Shown: piece by piece, positions 49,901-57,398 of the stretch
Position numbering within the stretch: the first letter of the stretch is position 1
Layout of the letters: the number at the start of each line of letters is the position of its first letter
Made by a program: the position numbers and the translations under genes
Assembly (NCBI GenBank): GCA_030248215.1
Contig: JASANG010003076.1
Coordinates: forward strand, 1 to 64,000
Reading direction: 5' to 3'
Length of the DNA stretch: 64,000 nucleotides
Source: Enoplolaimus lenunculus
Taxonomy: Eukaryota; Nematoda; Enoplea; Enoplida; Thoracostomopsidae
Notes under the pieces: model-generated
Seen by the model: only the letters and a program-made list of their open reading frames with translations
Database searches by the model: none
What the model was told of the DNA's origin: nothing

Positions 49901-52900
49901 CGTCATTCTCCAATAGCTCAGTGGTTTTCGTAAACGCCGCACACCCGTGAGACTATGGATCGAATCTTACCTTGAAGTTTACATCTCATATGAAATGGAA
50001 AATATTCATGCGAGAAAGGGTTAACGTTGGGTGCTGTAACTAAATCCGGTATTCAATAAATTTTCCGATGACCAATGATTTGTCAATGGCTCAAACGTTT
50101 TGTACAACATTAAAGCTTATTTCGTGCGTCAATTTGCCGAGTCTGTCTAATAACAAAGGTATTAACGATGACAAACCTTCCACAGTATCTGAATACGTGT
50201 CATTTTCCATGTCGAAAAGTATTATTTATTTTTGTTACACTGGTTTATAATGAGTGAAAAACGAAATATATAATTTATTCTCATCTGCCTCCGAACATTA
50301 AGATCCTGGCCAAAATATATACTGTTACTGACGAAATGTTGCGAAACATTTTTTGACAATACTTTTCAAGTTATTGTTAAAATTATACAAATTTTTCATT
50401 TATTTTTATGTCGTAATCTAACTTCTGCTCTGGCTCTTGACTGTGGTAAAACTTGGTGACCTTTGGCTACATCTCTGTGTTTTTAAGTCTTCGATGACAC
50501 TGTTGCAGAAGGCGGCACAATTATTTTTATTTTGCTGACGTTGTTCGATTGATACATTTCAATGTGCAACCGCAAGTTAAAAAATCAGAGTCAAGGCCAC
50601 AACCGGAGGTAAACAAATTTTGCCGGAGCCGGAGCCCAAACCGAGGTTTTACAAATAAGGCAGTAAAAGTGACGTTGTATTTGCTAATATGAGACTAATC
50701 TGCCAAGTGTTGTCAAAAAATTGTTTTTAAGCGTCTTTTCCGAGATATCTTGAAAATTAAAGCTTGCTTCCGACACTGATTTACAATTATAAACAAATTC
50801 ACTAAAAAGCATAACTTATATAAAGTACAAAAAATTCTCAGTTAAACCTGTCTCAACCTCTGGCCTAAATGCTAAAGATGCCGGAGCCGACGGTTCGTTT
50901 TGTGGCGGATCTGAAGCCGGAAACAGACCCCCGGTCGTATCCTGATACAACCGTTAATTATATGAACAACTGCTTCTTCAAGTCATTTGATTTAAAAAGC
51001 GTTGAGCAAACTCTTCCCAAAACCTAAACCAATCTGCCTAAACGCGCTGATAAAGCAATATACCGAAAATTGCAAACATTTCAAAACATTAGAAGGGTTT
51101 TACTGACAACAGCTAAAGATGTTAAATTCAAACGAAATGATGCATTCGCAACAAAACACAAAAGTACAGCGTATGAGACCATTTTAATATGAAATCAAGC
51201 AATACAACCAATTACAAGTTTCTATTTCTGTTAATTGTACAAATTGGTTGATGGTTCTGGTTTCGTTTTTTTGTATCACCGGCAATTCCATTTTTTACGC
51301 TTGTAGCTAATGAAAAATGTTTTAATTTTAACAAAACTGTCTACGCAAAATAATTACGCAATGCCCAAAGCTTAGGAATCGTAAGAGTTTATGCGCAGTC
51401 CACAAAATTTCCGCAGCAGGTGAGATCATTGTTGGGCTCCGGCAACCAGCTGTTATGGGTTGACCGGGGACACTAAACGCCACCCGTCAGACTCGGCTTA
51501 GAATACTACCTTCAAATTGTAAATTACACGATCTTGAACATATTCAAGTGTGAATGGGCTGAAACTTGTATGTCAGTGTTGAAAATATAGGTGTATAAGC
51601 AGGGGCGTAACAATATTATAAGCTTACTCCTAAACCTAAGCCTAAGCCTAATCCTAAGCCTACGCCTAAGCCTAAGCCAAAGCCTAAGCCTAAGCGTAAG
51701 AATGAGTTTATTCCTAAGCCTAATTAATGCAAAGTTTTAGGGACTGATTTGGTTTGATCTCACTAACGTTAATCCGGTGGAAGGCAAAAGTTCCCACACT
51801 AATGTTTATACATCATATTTTCCTAAGCCTAAGTTTAAGCTTTAAGTTGTGGTTTAGCCTAAGCCTAAGCCTCAGTTGCTCAAAAGTGATCATTATTTAC
51901 AAGTAGCCATAGGAATATTTATGTTAAATATCATATGATATTTCAAAATTATAGAATATATCACACGATATTAAGTATGTAGAAGTAGTAGGAAACAGTT
52001 TCGAACGCTGAGCTAGCTCCTACGTGCCGGTTTGCCACGAAAATTTAATTTTCCCTAAATATATTCTAACCCTATACAATAAATTAAAGAATCAATTTCT
52101 AGCATCATATGACATTCAACAGGGCAATTTGGTTAAGTTCCCAAAAGTATCCAAGCACTTGGAAGCATATTAATACGATATTCGTAGAAAATATCTAGAA
52201 TGTCACATATCTTGCAGTACAAACAATGACTGTCCCATCAGGATACCAGGCAAGTAAAACCTTTTGTTTGATAGTGAATTAGCGTGCAGACAAAATGTTT
52301 ACCCGCTATTGTAATACGGGGCAAAACGAGTTCCGGGCTGCCCCAGTCATAACGTGAACCCCGCATTAATTTTAAGAAAACACAAATAAGTTCCAAACCA
52401 TACATTAAATTGCTTTATGACAACGAGTTCATTGCTGCTCTTTCACAATCGACCGCACAGTAAAACGTTACCTCAAATATTCTTTGAAGTAACCTATCTC
52501 AATTTTTTAGTACAAATATCTGCACTTTAAAAGTCAAAATATTTAAACTAGGTTGTGCTAAAATGATGTAGAATTAATTTTGCGTAGAAGTTTCGCGTTT
52601 TTTTATGAATATTATGCCTAACTCCACCAACACACCATAGTAAGCACAAGCGTGCAATAATACAGATTGGGCCAATGTTACTTTTAAGGAAGCGCTCGTA
52701 CCTGACAATTAGAGCGACGCAATGAAGTTTTTAGTATTACGGGTCAAATAGTTTTGAATTCAACACATGCATCAGTTAGATTAATGCATTGTTGTTAAAG
52801 CCTACTATGTCCTACTTATCAACGGTGTGCATGTCGAGTTTCAATTCAGTCTCGAACTCAAAACCCAGCCCATATTCTCAAATGTGTATAACACCTATCA

Positions 52901-55900
52901 CCAGTTGGTGATAAGTCGTGTAGTTTTTGAACAGCTCATGGTGAGGTTCGAAATTCAGCACATTGTTCGCGATTGATTTGCCCTACTTCTGTACCAATTT
53001 TGAGATCTGCAATAGCAGACGTTCGTCAGTTTGAAAACCTACCGCTAACTGATGATAGGTGTTATACGCATTTAAGAATATGGGTCCTAATCGAAGATTT
53101 GTAGAAAATTTCAACATAAAAAGAAATGTTGCAGGACAACAACAGCAGATGCGAGCGTTAAGAACAAAAATGTATACCTTGAATCGAACAGCATTTGTGA
53201 TTTTCTGTAAAAACATGGTTATCGCTAGACGATAGTTCAATAAACGAGTCCAAATCTATAAAACAACAATAATAGTCAGGAAAGTCATTGAAAGTAGTTT
53301 TTGCTCCGTTTCACTACAAGAAAAAATTTTCGCTACTGGATGATTAAGCCGGAAAAATAGGACCCTGCTACATCATCAGTTTCTGAATGCCAAATGCGGA
53401 CAGCCAGGTTGTGTTAAGTATCAGAAAACATGAACTAAAGCTATATCAAAAATATTCAGTTTTTTGTTATTAATGCTATTGTTATATGTTATATTTGAAT
53501 GTTGTTGTTTTAGCTATGGTACTAAGATACATTTGAATAGGTTAACTTTATGTCTACCCTCATTTTCAAATTATAAATTTCATGCTATATTTCTTTGATT
53601 AACTGAAGTGCTCATGATTTAATGTAAAACAATTTCAATCTTCACTTTTTTGTTTTCGAAGATTTTCGAAATAAATAAACAAATAAATATATATTTATAT
53701 CTGAGAAATTAATTGATTTTTACATAGTAATAAGCTTTAACTAACCAGCAGGTAGTCAAGCGCTAACCGAATTTGGTCAAGTCCCGTTTGTTAGAAAACG
53801 ACTTCAACAAACTCAATCCCATTTTTTGGCGCTAGCTTAAAGTCGAGATGACGCGGTACACTGCAAAAAATGGTTAGTCAAATTGACTCTCTCCGAAATA
53901 GGCCTTTCCTGACTACACAAACTGAGTCAAAATTCGACTCCGCCAGAGTCCGATTCACTGAATTGTACGGTTTTAGTGTAAACCGTGCCTTCTGTAACCT
54001 ATAGAATGAAGGATAGCAGAAGTACCTTCTTGATATTAAAGCAAAGACTGCGGCAAGCACATTCTTAAAGCTGAAACTTATTTAGGACACCTTTATAAAA
54101 CAAGAACTGAAACACAAGTGAGTTTGCGAGCACGAGACAACGATCTAAATACCCAATTTACGACGCATGTTTCAAATATAACACGTGCTAGACAATCAGA
54201 AAAGTGTTAAATCTTGGTTTCGCGCAAAATTTACAATTTTGCTAATTGATCTGAATACGAATATCCAGTAATAACATATGTTAGAGGCTATTGGTAAGTG
54301 CGTATCTCGAAGTGGCGCCCATAAATTAAGGTCTAATCTGTGCGCCTGTGTCACACGTAATACTTCGCGTTCGTAGGTCGAATACTTAAGCTCGGCTTTT
54401 TTTGTAAACTGCGACTGAAGTTAGCAATTGTAGTTTTATATCCGTATTTATCTCGTTGAGCTAAGTCTGCAACTGTCGCTTACGTAGCAGAATCGGACCT
54501 AATTACATGTCGTGAATAGTCAGGATAAATAGAACCTGGAGATGACTACAGCTTACTAAGTCAGGATAAGTCAAGACTGGAGATGACGACAGCTTAGTAA
54601 GCCAGGATAAGTCAAGACTGGAGATGACGACAAATTACTAAGTCAGGATAAGTCAAGACTTTAAATGACGACAGCTTACTAAGTGAGGATAAGTCAAGGT
54701 TGGAAATGACAACAGCTTAATAAGTCAGGATAAGTCAAGACTGGAGATGACGACAGCTTAGTAAGCCAGGATAAGTCAAGACTGGAGATGACGACAAATT
54801 ACTAAGTCAGGATAAGTCAAGACTGGAGATGACGACAGCTTACTAAGCCAGGATAAGTCAAGACTGGAGATGACGACAGCTTACTAAGTCAGGATAAGTC
54901 AAGACTGGAGATGACGACAGTTTACTAAGTCAGGATAAGTCAAGACTTTAAATGACGACAGCTTACTAAGTGAGGATAAGTCAAGGTTGGAAATGACAAC
55001 AGCTTAATAAGTCAGGATAAGTCAAGACTGGAGATGACGACAGCTTAGTAAGCCAGGATAAGTCAAGACTGGAGATGACGACAAATTACTAAGCCATGAT
55101 AAGTCAAGACTGGAGGTGACGTCAGCTTACTAAGCCAGGATAAGTCAAGACTGGAGATGACGACAGTTTACTAAGTCAGGATAAGTCAAGACTTTAAATA
55201 ACGACAGCTTACTAAGTGAGGATAAGTCAAGGTTGGAAAAGACAACAGCTTAATAAGTCAGGATAAGTCAAGACTGGAGATGACGACAGCTTATTAAGCC
55301 AGGATAAGTCAAGACTGGAGATGACGACAAATTACTAAGTCAGGATAAGTCAAGACTGGAGATGACGACAGTTTACTAAGTCAGGATAAGTCAAGACTTT
55401 AAATGACGACAGCTTACTAAGTGAGGATAAGTCAAGGTTGGAAATGACAACAGCTTAATAAGTCAGGATAAGTCAAGACTGGAGATGACGACAGCTTAGT
55501 AAGCCAGGATAAGTCAAGACTGGAGATGACGACAAATTACTAAGTCAGGATAAGTCAAGACTGGAGATGACGACAGCTTACTAAGCCAGGATAAGTCAAG
55601 ACTGGAGATGACGACAGCTTACTAAGTCAGGATAAGTCAAGACTGGAGATGACGACAGTTTACTAAGTCAGGGTAAGTCAAGACTTTAAATGACGACAGC
55701 TTACTAAGTGAGGATAAGTCAAGGTTGGAAATGATAACAGCTTAATAAGTCAGGATAAGTCAAGACTGGAGATGACGACAGCTTACTAAGCCATGATAAG
55801 TCAAGACTGGAGATGACGTCAGCTTACTAAGCCATGATAAGTCAAGACTGGAGATGACGTCAGCTTACTAAGCCAGGATAAGTCAAGACTGGAGATGACG

Positions 55901-57251
55901 ACAGCTTAGTAAGTCAGGACAAGTCAAGACTGGAGATGACGACAAATTACTAAGTCATGATAAGCCTAGACTGGAGATGACGTCAGCTTACTAAGCCAGG
56001 ATAAGTCAAGACTGCAGATGACGACAACTTACTATTCAACTCTTGAAAAACATTATCACACTGTTCGTTCTATCTAAACCCCACTCCTTTTTTGAAAAGG
56101 CTTTGCAACGGCTAGAAAGTTTCCAAAAACGAGAAATAAATCTGCGGTGAAAAGACGCCACATCCATTAAACTTAGCAATTTTTCATCAGACACATTCAA
56201 AATGCTTAACTTTCCTACTTCCTTTTTGTCGGTAAAAATGTCATTGTTTGAAACAATAAACTCTAGAAATTAAACAGTTCCTTTGCAAAATTTGCATTTT
56301 TTTAATTTTAACTTTAGATCAGCTTGTTTCAAGCGCTCACAGACTTGACGCACATGTTCAAGATGTGGTTTGAATAGATTTAAAACCAGAAAACATTATC
56401 CGACGCAAACACAACCTCATTGGCAAAACGTTGCATTTATATAAGCCATCAAACGCAGTTTTTCCCAATAACATTCATGCATCTCCACTTGTTCACAATC
56501 ACTCGCCAGTTCAATACTACTGAAATATCGAACACTGCTACTCAGTTTAAAATATCTATTCGTGGTAGTGGATACACGTCTTTCTTTGGACTTGCATTTA
56601 GTTTACTTTATGTTCTGGAATAATACCGCGGTGCACCAAATCACTACTTAACTTTCACCCTGGTCCCGCACCGCCGGCCACCAGTTTTACCAACGCCGCA
56701 ATAATAATTTGTATATAAAATGTGCAGCGCAAAATTATGCAATTTAATATTTCTTTCATCTGCAATTTTAAATAAATTCAATCAACGTTGGGTTACACTA
56801 TACACTGAAACACAATTTACGAATATTGGATCAGATTTGTTTCAGTAATAATTTATTTTGTTTTGCATCAGTGCTTCACATTCTGTCGCAGTTGCTAATA
56901 ATTTTCAAAGTCTGTGAAATTTTCGCCAATATTTTAACACTTTTTCTTTAGTTTTCAATTTTGATTCAGAACTGTTTCGTTTGTGCAGGCTGCTTATTGG
57001 GAGGATTTTCGCGATTCGGCATCGTACAACATGGGGCTATTATATGCCCTTTTTGTCGATTGCTTTTGATCTGCAGGTTACAGGAATTTTGACCTGCTAG
57101 AGATTTACGGATGTCTTTGGTCTGAATTATGACGAACAATTTTATTGGACGTACATCCTATTTTTTATTTTACAATTCTACGAATTTTTGCTCTATAGCA
57201 CTCTCAGAATAAACACTCCTCGTCCAGGGATTTAAAATTGTATTCTAGAAA

Positions 57252-57307
<56 letters not shown>

Positions 57308-57360
57308 GATTATGATTATTATTATTATGATTATTATTATTATTGTTATTATTATTATTA

Positions 57361-57398
<38 letters not shown>

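Noticed and set aside
54518-56033. CRISPR-like look of regularly repeated units
   Set aside because: Units are contiguous and diverged without unique spacers, and the context is a eukaryotic intron.
56990-57070. Possible zinc-knuckle-like KGHIIAPCC stretch
   Set aside because: Too short, with incomplete Cys/His spacing; no flanking element sequence.
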